Source: an uncultured Coriobacteriaceae bacterium
Lineage (GTDB): Bacteria > Actinomycetota > Coriobacteriia > Coriobacteriales > Coriobacteriaceae
DNA: 64,000 nucleotides
Direction: 5' to 3'
NCBI GenBank assembly: GCA_944321435.1
Contig: CALULH010000003.1
Coordinates: 62,001 to 126,000 of the forward strand
This document shows positions 32,960 to 41,636 of the stretch, piece by piece (position 1 is the stretch's first letter; every line of letters starts with the position of its first letter). The position numbers were made by a program, and so were the translations under genes. Below the pieces are notes generated by a model. The model did no database searches. It had not been told where the DNA came from and saw only the letters and a program-made list of their open reading frames with translations.

Positions 32960-35491
32960 ATGCCGCAATGGGAAGCAGACAGGCCGCAGCGCTACGCGCA
33001 GCCGGACCATATCGAAGTGCGCGGCGCGCGCGTGCACAACCTCAAGAACATCAACGTGGACATTCCGCTGGGCGAGCTGGTGGGGATCGCCGGCGTGTCC
33101 GGCTCCGGCAAGAGCTCGCTGGCGCTGGGCACGCTTTACGCAGAGGGCAGCCGCCGCTATCTCGACGCACTCTCCACGTACACGCGCCGTCGTATCAGCC
33201 AGACCGCCCGCGCCACGGTAGACGAGGTGCGCCATGTGCCCGCGGCGTTGGCATTGCGCCAGCGTCCGGGAGTAGGGGGCGTTCACTCCACGTTCGGCAC
33301 CTCGACGGAGCTTCTCAACTATCTGCGCCTGATCTTCTCGCGCTTGGGAAGCCATAGATGCCCGGTCTGCGGCCATCACGCGGCGCCCAGCATGAACGTC
33401 GCGCTCATGCTGCCCATAACCTGCCCCCATTGCGGGCACGAGTTCTACGGTCCCGGCGCCGAAGACCTTGCGTTCAACAGCGGCGGGGCGTGCACTACCT
33501 GCGGCGGCACGGGCATCGTGCGCACGGTGGACGAGTCCACGTTGGTGCCGGACGAGTCCCTTTCGATCGAGCAGGGCGCGGTTGCGTCGTGGCAGCAGCT
33601 CATGTGGAAGCTCATGCGCGACATTGCGCGCGAGATGGGCGTTCGCACCGACGTCCCGTTCCGCGATCTCACGCCGGAGGAGCGGGAGATCGTGTTTCAC
33701 GGTCCGGCCGAGAAGCACCATATGTTCTACCAATCGGCTAAAACCGGCGATGTCGGGGAGATGGACTTCACCTACTTCAATGCGGTGTACACCGTGGAGA
33801 ACGCCCTTTCAAAAGTGAAGGACGAGAAGGGCCTGGCTCGTCTGGCGAAGTTCCTGAAGGAGGGGCCGTGCCCGGACTGCCATGGCACGCGCCTTTCGGA
33901 GGCTGCCCGCGGCCCGGTGATCGACGGCATGAACCTGGGCGACGCCGCGCGCATGACGCTTGACGAGCTGGCCGCCTGGGTGCCCACCGTGCCCGGGCTT
34001 ATGCCTGCGGACATGCGCCCCATGGCGCAGACCATCTGCGCGGAGATGGCCGAGCCTATCGAGCGCCTGCAGCAGCTGGGCTTGGGGTATCTCAGCCTGG
34101 ACCGCGCCAGCTCAACGCTCTCCACGGGCGAGCGCCAGCGCGTGCAGCTGGCACGCGCGGTGCGCAACCGCACCTGCGGGGTGCTCTACGTGTTGGATGA
34201 GCCCAGCATCGGCCTGCATCCTTCCAATGTCGAGGGGCTGCTCGGGGTGGTGGACGACCTTCTCGCCGACGGTAACTCGGTGGTGCTGGTGGATCACGAC
34301 GTGCGCGTGCTGCGCCATGCCGGCCATCTTATAGAGATCGGCCCGGGATCCGGCACGGCGGGCGGCCAGGTCATTGCCCAGGGCACGGTTGCGGAGGTGG
34401 AGCAGAGCCCCGCTACGCGCATCGGGCCGTTCCTGTCGGGCGCGCGCCGCATCCGGACGCGCGAGCGAGCGGAGGCGGGCCGGGTGTTTGCCCATGGCGC
34501 GGTGCGGCTCGAGACCGACGCCATCCATACGGTGAGGCCGCTCGTGGTCGAGATCCCGCGCGGGAGGCTTACCGCGGTGACGGGCGTCTCCGGATCGGGT
34601 AAGACCACGCTGGTGCTCGAGAGCCTCGTCCCCGCGCTCAAGGCGCGCGCGGCGGGCGAGAAGCTCCCCGCCCATGTGCGCGGCGTCGAAGCCCCGGGGA
34701 TCGCGCGCGCCAACCTGATTGACGCCACACCCATCGGCGCCAACGTGCGTTCGACCGTGGCGACCTATTCCGGGGTGCTGGATGATCTGAGGCGCGCTTT
34801 TGCCAAGCTGCCCGAGGCCAAGGACCGCGGGCTCAAAGCGGGCGCGTTCTCGTACAATACCGGCAGCCTGCGGTGCCCCACATGCGACGGTACGGGTCAG
34901 ATATCCCTTGACGTGCAGTTCCTGCCCGACGTGGACATTCCGTGCCCGGACTGCGGCGGCGCGCGGTACGGCCGCGACGCCTACGGCATCAAGCTCGGCG
35001 GGGATATCAGCCTGCCGGAGCTTTTGGCGTATACGGTCGACCAGGCGCGAGAGGTTCTGGCGGACACCGGCCTGCGCTCCGCGAAGGCCAAGCTCAGGAT
35101 CCTTTCCGACCTGGGTTTGGGCTATCTCACGCTGGGGGAGGCGACGCCGGCGCTTTCCGGTGGCGAGGCGCAGCGGCTGAAGCTGGCGAGCGAGCTTACG
35201 CGACAGCAGGACGATGCGCTCTTTGTGTTCGACGAGCCCACGATAGGCTTGCACCCGCTTGACGTCGAGGTGCTGCTGGGCGTGCTCCAGCGCCTTATAG
35301 ACAACGGGGCCACCGTGGTGGTGATCGAGCACGATCTGGATATGATCGCCAACGCCGACTACGTGGTGGACATGGGGCCGGGTGGCGGCGACGCGGGCGG
35401 CCGGGTGGTGTGCGCGGGGACGCCGGAGCAGGTGGCGGCCTGCCCCGAGAGCATTACGGGGCACTATATTGCCGAGGAGCTTGGGGCGTAG
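32960..35491 (+). CDS. UvrA-like ABC ATPase (UvrA2 type)
   Basis: An 843-residue tandem ABC ATPase. Module 1 has Walker A GIAGVSGSGKSSLALGTLYA, zinc cysteines CPVCGHHAAPS...CPHCGHEF, signature STLSTGERQRVQLARA and Walker B VLYVLDEPSIGLHP. Module 2 has VTGVSGSGKTTLVLESL, a zinc module RCPTCDGTGQ and CPDCGGARYGRD, signature LSGGEAQRLKLASELT and LFVFDEPTIGLHP. It is about 100 residues shorter than true UvrA, mainly in the UvrB-binding region. Such short UvrAs occur beside, and are distinct from, the repair enzyme and are sometimes linked to drug tolerance. No uvrB or uvrC is nearby. Confidence 0.85.
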   Translation: MPQWEADRPQRYAQPDHIEVRGARVHNLKNINVDIPLGELVGIAGVSGSGKSSLALGTLYAEGSRRYLDALSTYTRRRISQTARATVDEVRHVPAALALRQRPGVGGVHSTFGTSTELLNYLRLIFSRLGSHRCPVCGHHAAPSMNVALMLPITCPHCGHEFYGPGAEDLAFNSGGACTTCGGTGIVRTVDESTLVPDESLSIEQGAVASWQQLMWKLMRDIAREMGVRTDVPFRDLTPEEREIVFHGPAEKHHMFYQSAKTGDVGEMDFTYFNAVYTVENALSKVKDEKGLARLAKFLKEGPCPDCHGTRLSEAARGPVIDGMNLGDAARMTLDELAAWVPTVPGLMPADMRPMAQTICAEMAEPIERLQQLGLGYLSLDRASSTLSTGERQRVQLARAVRNRTCGVLYVLDEPSIGLHPSNVEGLLGVVDDLLADGNSVVLVDHDVRVLRHAGHLIEIGPGSGTAGGQVIAQGTVAEVEQSPATRIGPFLSGARRIRTRERAEAGRVFAHGAVRLETDAIHTVRPLVVEIPRGRLTAVTGVSGSGKTTLVLESLVPALKARAAGEKLPAHVRGVEAPGIARANLIDATPIGANVRSTVATYSGVLDDLRRAFAKLPEAKDRGLKAGAFSYNTGSLRCPTCDGTGQISLDVQFLPDVDIPCPDCGGARYGRDAYGIKLGGDISLPELLAYTVDQAREVLADTGLRSAKAKLRILSDLGLGYLTLGEATPALSGGEAQRLKLASELTRQQDDALFVFDEPTIGLHPLDVEVLLGVLQRLIDNGATVVVIEHDLDMIANADYVVDMGPGGGDAGGRVVCAGTPEQVAACPESITGHYIAEELGA

Positions 35492-35518
35492 GGGCGCCCT
35501 GCAGGAGAGGAGCGCGGG

Positions 35519-36913
35519 ATGGCTGATCAGCAGAGGGCGGCGCAGGAGGATGTGGCGGCTGCCGAGGAGCTTGTCGCCTTTGTCAACGCATGCCCGAGCA
35601 TGTTCCATACGGCGGCGGAGATCCGCAGGAGGCTGGATGGTGCGGGCTTTGCCTTTTTGCCCGAGACCGCCGCATGGCGGATCCGCCCGGGCGGTAGGTA
35701 TTACACGGTGCGCAACAACTCGAGCGTCATCGCCTTCAAGGTGGGGGAGGGGTGCCTGGGCGCCCGGGGCGCCGCGCAGGGCGCAGAGCGCGGCTCGGAG
35801 AGCGCCGCGCCGCTGCGCTTCCAGCTGACGGCGTCGCATGCCGATTCGCCGACGTTCAAGGTCAAGGCGGTGCCCGAGCTCGACGGCCCCGACGGCTACG
35901 TGCGCCTGAGCGTGGAGGCGTACGGCGGCATGATCGACTACACCTGGTTCGACCGCCCGCTGTCGCTTGCGGGGCGCGTGCTGGTGCGCTGCGGATCGCG
36001 GGTGGAGAGCCGGCTTGTCTCCATAGACCAGGACGTGGCGCTGATCCCCAGCTTGGCGGTGCACCTGCAGCGCGGGGTCAACGAGGGCTTCTCGCCCAAC
36101 CGTGCGGTCGACCTGTGTCCCGTCTTCTCGGCAGGATGCCTGGGACGCGGCTCTTTAGACGCGCTCGTTGCCGAGGCGGCGGGGGTGGATCCCGCTCAGG
36201 TGCTGGGGCGCGACTTGTTCCTGGTGAACCGCCAGAGCCCGGCGGTGTGGGGCGTTGCGCGCGAGTTTGTGTCCGCTCCGCGGCTCGACGACCTCATGTG
36301 CGCGCACGCCGCCCTTAAGGCGTTTACGGATGCGGAGAATCCCGCGTGCGTAACGGTGTTCTGCTGTTTTGACAACGAGGAGGTTGGATCCAACACCAAG
36401 CAGGGCGCCATGTCCACCTTCCTGCCGGATGCCCTGCGCCGCGTAACAGACGCGCTGGGCCTCTCGTCCGAGGATTACCGCCGCGCCTTGGCCGCTTCCA
36501 TGTTGGTGAGCTGCGACAACGCCCACGCCGTGCATCCCAACCATCCCGAGAAGCACGATGCGGAGAACCGCTGCCGCCTGAACGGCGGCCTGGTCATCAA
36601 AGAGGCGGCCAACCAGCACTACTGCACGGACGCGTTCAGCCGCGCGGCGTTTGCGGCGGTGTGCGATCGGGCGGGCGTGCCGTACCAGGTCTTTGCCAAC
36701 CGCAGCGATATGGCGGGCGGCTCTACCTTGGGCAACCTCTCCAATATCCAGGCCAGCATGCACGCAGTCGACGTGGGGTGCCCGCAGCTGGCCATGCATT
36801 CCGCGTACGAGACGGCCGGCACGCGCGACGTGCGCTTGGCGATCAAGGCGTTGCGGGCCTTTTACGAGGCCGACCTGCGCATTGAGGGCGCGGATGCGGT
36901 GGAGATAGGTTAG
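35519..36913 (+). CDS. apeB: M18-family aminopeptidase
   Basis: The 464-residue protein is a complete M18 zinc aminopeptidase. Metal and catalytic residues are in LTASHADSPTFKVK (His, Asp), SAPRLDDLMCAHAAL (Asp), CCFDNEEVGSNTKQGA (catalytic Glu and zinc Glu), VSCDNAHAVHPNHPEKHD (Asp) and PQLAMHSAYETAGTRD (His). It removes N-terminal acidic or neutral residues from cytosolic peptides. It lies 27 bp after the UvrA-like gene with an AGGAGAGGAG site, so the two may be co-transcribed. A short Ala-rich insert (residues about 80-98) is the only peculiarity. Confidence 0.93.
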   Translation: MADQQRAAQEDVAAAEELVAFVNACPSMFHTAAEIRRRLDGAGFAFLPETAAWRIRPGGRYYTVRNNSSVIAFKVGEGCLGARGAAQGAERGSESAAPLRFQLTASHADSPTFKVKAVPELDGPDGYVRLSVEAYGGMIDYTWFDRPLSLAGRVLVRCGSRVESRLVSIDQDVALIPSLAVHLQRGVNEGFSPNRAVDLCPVFSAGCLGRGSLDALVAEAAGVDPAQVLGRDLFLVNRQSPAVWGVAREFVSAPRLDDLMCAHAALKAFTDAENPACVTVFCCFDNEEVGSNTKQGAMSTFLPDALRRVTDALGLSSEDYRRALAASMLVSCDNAHAVHPNHPEKHDAENRCRLNGGLVIKEAANQHYCTDAFSRAAFAAVCDRAGVPYQVFANRSDMAGGSTLGNLSNIQASMHAVDVGCPQLAMHSAYETAGTRDVRLAIKALRAFYEADLRIEGADAVEIG

Positions 36914-36986
36914 GGGGGCTGGGGCGCGCCGCGCGGGGTTCCGGCGGGACTCCGCGCGTTGCGGCCCGCGCCGTGAGCGGAGCCGC

Positions 36987-37499
36987 CTATGCCCGGGCGC
37001 TCCGCTCCAGCTGCTGCATGAAGGCCTTCTTGCAGCGGCAGTAGGCGTCGTAGTCGCGCCCGCTTTGCCGGGCTATCATGCGCTTGAGGTTCACGTAACC
37101 GCCGCCGGCGTTCTTGTGCGTGCGCAGGTAGTCGCGAACGGCGAGATGCCGCCCAATATCGTGCGCGTCGGACGCGGGGAATGCGAATGCCTGGGCATAG
37201 ACGTCGTCCGGGCTGGCCTGTGCCTGCTTGCGCAGCAGTACCCCGCCCGATGCGGTGGGGTCGTCCGCGCGCTCGTAGCCGGCACGGCTCAGCGCCTCTT
37301 GGGCTGCGTCGAGCGCGGCGAGGTCGTCCACCACCAGCATGAGGTCTATCACGGGCACGGCGGCGAGCCCGGGAACGGCGGTGCTGCCAATATGGTGGGC
37401 CTCAACCAGGGCGTCTCCGAGCGCCTCGGCAAGCAGGTTCTTCTCGACCTCGTACTGATCGGGCCAGTTTTTGCTGTAGGGCACGACGCGAATGCGCAT
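36987..37499 (-). CDS. GrpB-family protein (UPF0157)
   Basis: A 170-residue protein with the GrpB signature AHHIGSTAVPGLAAVPVIDL, a nucleotidyltransferase-like motif, and a C-terminal HLAVRDYLRTHKNAGGGYVN segment. The family resembles small nucleotidyltransferases; in some proteins the domain is fused to CoaE kinases. It is 17 bp downstream of the alkD remnant on the same strand, suggesting co-transcription. Cellular role unknown. Length is normal. Confidence 0.85.
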   Translation of the reverse strand: MRIRVVPYSKNWPDQYEVEKNLLAEALGDALVEAHHIGSTAVPGLAAVPVIDLMLVVDDLAALDAAQEALSRAGYERADDPTASGGVLLRKQAQASPDDVYAQAFAFPASDAHDIGRHLAVRDYLRTHKNAGGGYVNLKRMIARQSGRDYDAYCRCKKAFMQQLERSARA

Positions 37500-37516
37500 G
37501 GTTCCTCCTCAGACGG

Positions 37517-38032
37517 CTATCTTCCGCCCTTAACTTTAAGGCTTTGCAGGTAGGTTTTCTGCTCGGGTGCAAAGGCGTCCCCCAGGAAGTGCTCCATGAG
37601 CTGGGTGACGCCAAAGCGCACTATGTACTCGCTATCCGGCCCCGTGGCCGTCACCCAGCTGCGGATCTTGTCGTACACGGCGGGCAGGTCGCGCGTAAAG
37701 GCGGGCACCTTCACCAGGTCGCACGTGGCCCAGTTGTCCACATGGGGAAGAAACGCATCCAGCAGCCCAAAGGCCTCTTCGGGCGTTTTTGCCACGCGGC
37801 CGATAAGCTCGCCGTGCAGGTTCATCTCGTCATAGGTGGCATGGGGGAGTTCGGCGAGAAAGGCGCGCGCCTCCCTTTCGCGGTCGCGCAGCAGCGTGCG
37901 GGCGTAGCGGCGCAGCGCCGGCGTGCGCACGCCGAGGATCCGCGCAGGGTCGACCGTGGGCACCAGCTTTGCCTGGAACGCCCGGTAAGAGGGGTCGGCC
38001 AAGGCGACGAGGCCATCATGGACGGAGGGCAT
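37517..38032 (-). pseudogene. AlkD-like DNA alkylation repair protein with an internal deletion
   Basis: The 171-residue frame begins like a normal AlkD HEAT-repeat glycosylase: YRAFQAKLVPTVDPARILGV, EMNLHGELIGRVAKTPEEAF, FLPHVDNWATCDLVKVPAF and EYIVRFGVTQLMEHFLGDAF. It then joins directly to APEQKTYLQSLKVK, which is the normal extreme C-terminus. Family members have about 60 more residues between these parts, including the Tyr-Tyr-Val-Asn and the Ala-Trp helices. The deletion is in frame (near 37555-37575), so a shortened protein could be made, but it lacks part of the DNA-binding groove. AlkD removes 3- and 7-alkylpurines. ATG 38032 has AAAGGAG upstream. Confidence 0.75.
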
Positions 38033-38295
38033 GGGTTCTCCTTTCGCGGGGAGTACGTATCAGGGTAACGCGACGCGGCCGGTTTGCAACTTCGGGCTGG
38101 CCTGCGTCTCGGGGCGCTCGGAGCCGTTATGATGCACATAGGCGCCGCAACCTGCGTGCGGCTTGAGACGCGCCTTGCGGCTTGTTCCACAAGGCGACGC
38201 GCGCGGCCGCCGCCCTTCCGTGGCGGGCGGCCCGTCTATGCGGGAAGGGTCGTTTGCGGGGTGCCGGCGCAACGGAGATGGCGGAAGGGGCAGCG

Positions 38296-39447
38296 GTGGA
38301 GATCTTGGCCGCATCGGATTCGTTCAAGGGAACGCTGAGCTCGGAGGACTGCGCGCGCCTGCTGGCCGGGGAGGCCGCCGCGGCGCTTCCGAACGCGCGG
38401 GTGACGGCCGTCCCCATGGCGGACGGTGGCGAGGGTACGGTATCGGCGCTGGTCGCGGCTTGCGGGGGCGCGCTGCGCCGCGTGCGGACATCCGATCCGT
38501 TCGGGCGCCCGGTCGAGGCGGCTTACGGCCTGTTGGGCGAGAGGCGCGCCGTGATAGAGGTTGCGGCGGCCTCGGGACTGCCGTTGCTGGCGCCCGCCGA
38601 GCGCGATCCGCTGCGCGCCACGAGCTACGGAACGGGGCTGCTCGTGGCCGACGCCCTGGATCAGGGTTGCGTCGATATCACGCTGGCTCTGGGCGGCAGC
38701 GCCACCAACGACGGCGGTATGGGCATGCTGCGGGCGCTGGGCGTGCGCTTCTTGGATGAGGACGGCCATATGCTCGCCGGTTGCGGCGCCGATCTTTCCC
38801 GCGTGGCGCTCATCGACGCCGCGGGGTTGGATCCGCGGCTTGCCGGCGTGCGCGTTACGGCGATGTGCGACGTGGACAACCCGCTCACCGGCCCGTTGGG
38901 GGCCAGCGCGGTGTTCGGCCCGCAGAAGGGCGCCTCACCTGAGGATGTTGCCCTGTTGGATGAGGGGATGAGACGATACGCCGCATGCGTGCGGGCCGCC
39001 GTGGGCGGGGATGTTGAGCAGGTTCCGGGCTCAGGCGCCGCGGGAGGCCTCGGGGCGGCGTGCCTGGCGTTCTTAGACGCCCGCCTTCGATCGGGGATCG
39101 AGACCGTACTCGACCTCATGGGCTTTGAAAGCCTTCTCGGCCAGGCCGACCTGGTGGTTACGGGCGAGGGCCATGCCGACAGCCAGACGGCCCACGGCAA
39201 GGTGGTAAGCGGCGTCGCTGCGGCGTGCCGTCGCCACGGCGTTCCCTGCATCGCCCTGGTGGGAGGCATGGACCCGGGGGCGGATGCCCTGTCGGGCCTT
39301 ACGGCCATGGTGCCCACCGCGATCGACCCCGCCGAGAGCCTGGAGGACGCGCTCGCCCATGCCGAGGAGCGTTACCGCGCCGCCGCGCGCCGCATGTTCA
39401 GCCTCGTCGCGCTGGGCGGTTCTCTGGGCGGCGCCCTTTGCAGCTAG
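38296..39447 (+). CDS. glxK: Glycerate kinase
   Basis: The 383-residue protein matches the GK-1 family: ILAASDSFKGTLSSEDCARL, AVPMADGGEGTVSALV, SYGTGLLVADALDQG, LALGGSATNDGGMGMLRALG and DLVVTGEGHADSQTAHGKVV. It phosphorylates D-glycerate to 2- or 3-phosphoglycerate. GTG 38296 is preferred because GGAAGGGG ends five bases before it and the protein then starts at the usual place; ATG 38278 is an alternative adding six residues. It is monocistronic, between a gene-poor 260-bp stretch and an MFS gene. All signature loops are present, so it should be active. Confidence 0.93.
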   Translation: MEILAASDSFKGTLSSEDCARLLAGEAAAALPNARVTAVPMADGGEGTVSALVAACGGALRRVRTSDPFGRPVEAAYGLLGERRAVIEVAAASGLPLLAPAERDPLRATSYGTGLLVADALDQGCVDITLALGGSATNDGGMGMLRALGVRFLDEDGHMLAGCGADLSRVALIDAAGLDPRLAGVRVTAMCDVDNPLTGPLGASAVFGPQKGASPEDVALLDEGMRRYAACVRAAVGGDVEQVPGSGAAGGLGAACLAFLDARLRSGIETVLDLMGFESLLGQADLVVTGEGHADSQTAHGKVVSGVAAACRRHGVPCIALVGGMDPGADALSGLTAMVPTAIDPAESLEDALAHAEERYRAAARRMFSLVALGGSLGGALCS

Positions 39448-39589
39448 GTGCGTCTTGGCGTTTCGCCGTGCGTTTTTCTCGCACGGTCTTGCACGGCTCG
39501 CCGATTTGATAGAATGCGCGCGTACCAGAGCGCCGGAGCGTATGCCCCGGCGCTTTTCATGGCTCGAAGTTAGGGGGAGACCGTACGCC

Positions 39590-40783
39590 ATGGCATCAAC
39601 TGCTCAGGTATCAACTGCGGAGAAGGGCGTGAGCCGCCGGGAAATGCTCCCGCTTATCGGCTTGGCCTTCTCGGCGTTCATCTTCAACACGTCCGAGTTC
39701 GTCCCCGTGGGGCTGCTCACCGACATAGCCGCTTCGTTTGCGCTGTCCGAGGCGCAGGCCGGCATGATGATCTCCATCTACGCGTGGGGCGTGATGATCC
39801 TCTCGCTGCCGCTCATGATCATCGCGTCGCGGCTCGATTTTCACCGGCTGCTGCTGGTGGTCGTGGCGGTGTTTATGGCCGGCCAGGTGGGCTCTGCCGT
39901 GGCACCGAGCTTCGTCACGCTGGTTTTGGCCCGCTTGCTGGTGGCCTGCGCGCACGCGGTGTTCTGGTCCATCGCCTCGCCGGCCGCCACGCGCGTGGCC
40001 GACAAGCGCCACGGCGCCTTGGCGCTCAGCATGATCGTGACCGGATCCTCCATCGCCATGATCCTGGGCATGCCCCTGGGCCGCATCATCGGCCTGGCGT
40101 TGGGTTGGCGCATGACCTTTGGCTGCGTGGCCGTTGCCGCCCTGGTTTCGCTGGTGTACCTGGGAGTGACGCTGCCGCGCATGGAGAAGGGCGAGCCGTT
40201 CAGCGTACGCCAGCTGCCCGAGCTGCTGCGCAACCCGGCTCTACTGGGCATGTACGCCGTCACCACGCTGGTGGCGACCGGTTACTACACCGGCTACAGC
40301 TATATCGAGCCGTTCATGCAGCAGGTGGGCGGCCTGGACGCGGGCACCATCACGGCGGTGCTCACGGTCTTTGGCTTTGCGGGCATTCTGGGCAGCGCGC
40401 TGTTCTCGCGCCTGTACGACGGCCATCGCACGGCCTTTGTGCGCGCTGCCGTGCTGGGCGTGGGCGTCGCCCTGCTGCTGATGCGCGTGTCCACGGTTGC
40501 CGCCGCGGCCGTGTTTGCCGTTTGCGCGCTGTGGGGCGTGTGCGCCACGAGCTTCAACGTCGCCTTTCAGGCCGAGGTTATCCGCATGACGCCGCCCAGC
40601 GCCTCGGCGGTCGCCATGTCCATTTTCTCGGGGCTGTTCAACTTGGGCATCGGCTGCGGCAGCTGGATCGGCGGTATGGTGACCTCCGGCCTGGGCATCT
40701 CGCTCGTGGGCTTTGTGGGGGCCGCCTTTGCCCTGACGGGCTTCGCCATCTGCTGCACCGCGCTTTCCCGCGCCTTCAAGTAG
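39590..40783 (+). CDS. MFS transporter (sugar efflux / AraJ-like)
   Basis: A 397-residue protein with twelve predicted helices. It shows the DHA1-type N-terminus FSAFIFNTSEFVPVGLLTDI and the motif AYAWGVMILSLPLMIIASRL-like loop with LDFHRLL, the typical intracellular 2-3 region. TSFNVAFQAEVIRMTPPSAS and SIFSGLFNLGIGCGSWIGG in the C-half match AraJ/YdhP-like exporters. It likely exports sugars, drugs or related compounds with proton exchange. ATG 39590 follows TAGGGGGAGA. It ends before a strong shared terminator facing the higBA genes. Confidence 0.87.
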   Translation: MASTAQVSTAEKGVSRREMLPLIGLAFSAFIFNTSEFVPVGLLTDIAASFALSEAQAGMMISIYAWGVMILSLPLMIIASRLDFHRLLLVVVAVFMAGQVGSAVAPSFVTLVLARLLVACAHAVFWSIASPAATRVADKRHGALALSMIVTGSSIAMILGMPLGRIIGLALGWRMTFGCVAVAALVSLVYLGVTLPRMEKGEPFSVRQLPELLRNPALLGMYAVTTLVATGYYTGYSYIEPFMQQVGGLDAGTITAVLTVFGFAGILGSALFSRLYDGHRTAFVRAAVLGVGVALLLMRVSTVAAAAVFAVCALWGVCATSFNVAFQAEVIRMTPPSASAVAMSIFSGLFNLGIGCGSWIGGMVTSGLGISLVGFVGAAFALTGFAICCTALSRAFK

Positions 40784-40898
40784 GGCGAGAAGCGCCAGAC
40801 GCCTTCATGCGGCAAACGGCATGACACGCACACACCTTGAGTGGGGCCCGATCCGCCTCAAGGATTCCGGGGCAACAAGCCCGTTGCTCAACGTCCAC

Positions 40899-40938
40899 GG
40901 CCGCTGCATTTCTCCTGGGGAATGCAGCGGCCTTTTTT
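40899..40938. terminator. Bidirectional terminator between mfs and higA
   Basis: GGCCGCTGCATT and AATGCAGCGGCC form a perfect 12-bp stem followed by six T. It ends the MFS transcript and overlaps the higA stop codon on the other strand. Confidence 0.9.
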
Positions 40939-41284
40939 ACAGGCTCGCGGCAATGCGGCTCAGCGGCGTTATCTTTGCCAGCTCGGGCTCGAGCTTTCTA
41001 CGCGCTACCTCGGTGTCGTAGGCTGCTTGGGCTCGGAGCCAATAGCCGTCGCTCAGGCCAAAGAAACGACAGAGGCGCAGGTCCGTGTCCGCGGTGATAG
41101 AGCGTCGTCCCAACACGATTTGCCCGATACGCTGCGCCGGAATGCCGGTTTCCTTGGCAAGGCGATACTGGCTGAGACCTAGGGGTTCAAGAAACTCCTC
41201 CTTGAGGAGCTCTCCAGGAGTGATGGGCGGCAGGAGCTCTTGGTTCTTATCGCCCTCATGCGTGGTAATCGACGATTTCGACAT
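40937..41284 (-). CDS. higA: HigA-type antitoxin
   Basis: A 115-residue XRE-family protein. After a short start comes PPITPGELLKEEFLEPLGLS, then QYRLAKETGIPAQRIGQIVL with the recognition helix, and GRRSITADTDLRLCRFFGLS. The order is typical for HigA: the toxin gene lies upstream and overlaps it by 29 bp. It should neutralise HigB and repress their promoter. Confidence 0.92.
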   Translation of the reverse strand: MSKSSITTHEGDKNQELLPPITPGELLKEEFLEPLGLSQYRLAKETGIPAQRIGQIVLGRRSITADTDLRLCRFFGLSDGYWLRAQAAYDTEVARRKLEPELAKITPLSRIAASL

Positions 41285-41537
41285 TTTCAGCTCCCTCAGC
41301 TCGCCACGTGAAGCATAAGCGGTACTGATCGTTGATGCGGATGCTGTACTGACCCAGACGGTCGCCCTTGAGTGCTTCCAGATGATTTCCCGGCGGAATT
41401 CTCAGGTCGGAAAGGATGCCGGCAACCTCCAGCTGCCGGAGCTTCCTACGTGCTACGCGTTCGCAAGCGACAAGTTCCTTTACACGTATTCCCTGGGACA
41501 GTTTACGAGCCCGATCATCCTTAACCGATAGAATCAT
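41256..41537 (-). CDS. higB: HigB-type mRNA interferase toxin
   Basis: The 93-residue protein has the RelE-fold sequence DDRARKLSQGIRVKELVACE, RKLRQLEVAGILSDLRIPPG, NHLEALKGDRLGQYSIRIND and QYRLCFTW, diagnostic of HigB/plasmid maintenance killer toxins. It cuts mRNA on the ribosome. The start is ATG 41537 (an upstream start adding nine residues is less like the family). It overlaps higA and shares its promoter. The pair is complete. Confidence 0.92.
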   Translation of the reverse strand: MILSVKDDRARKLSQGIRVKELVACERVARRKLRQLEVAGILSDLRIPPGNHLEALKGDRLGQYSIRINDQYRLCFTWRAEGAENVEIVDYHA

Positions 41538-41591
41538 AGTAACGCCTCGCAATACTAACGTCAAGCGTTATTGATGGTTCGTGGTGTCTTA

Positions 41592-41620
41592 ATTATAGAA
41601 CATATGTTCGTTATACTCAA
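41592..41620 (-). promoter_or_regulatory. higBA promoter with a central GAACATATGTTC palindrome
   Basis: On the minus strand TTGAGT (41615-41620) and TATAAT (41592-41597) are 17 bp apart. Between them lies the perfect palindrome GAACATATGTTC (41598-41609), which fits the Gram-positive SOS box form GAAC-N4-GTTC. The divergent DUF1848 gene starts at 41637, so the same site may control both. Confidence 0.75.
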
Positions 41621-41636
41621 GATGCTGCGGGAGTGA

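Noticed and set aside
32960..35491. Canonical UvrA of nucleotide excision repair
   Set aside because: It is about 100 residues short in the UvrB-interaction region and has no uvr neighbours; a UvrA2-type paralogue fits better.
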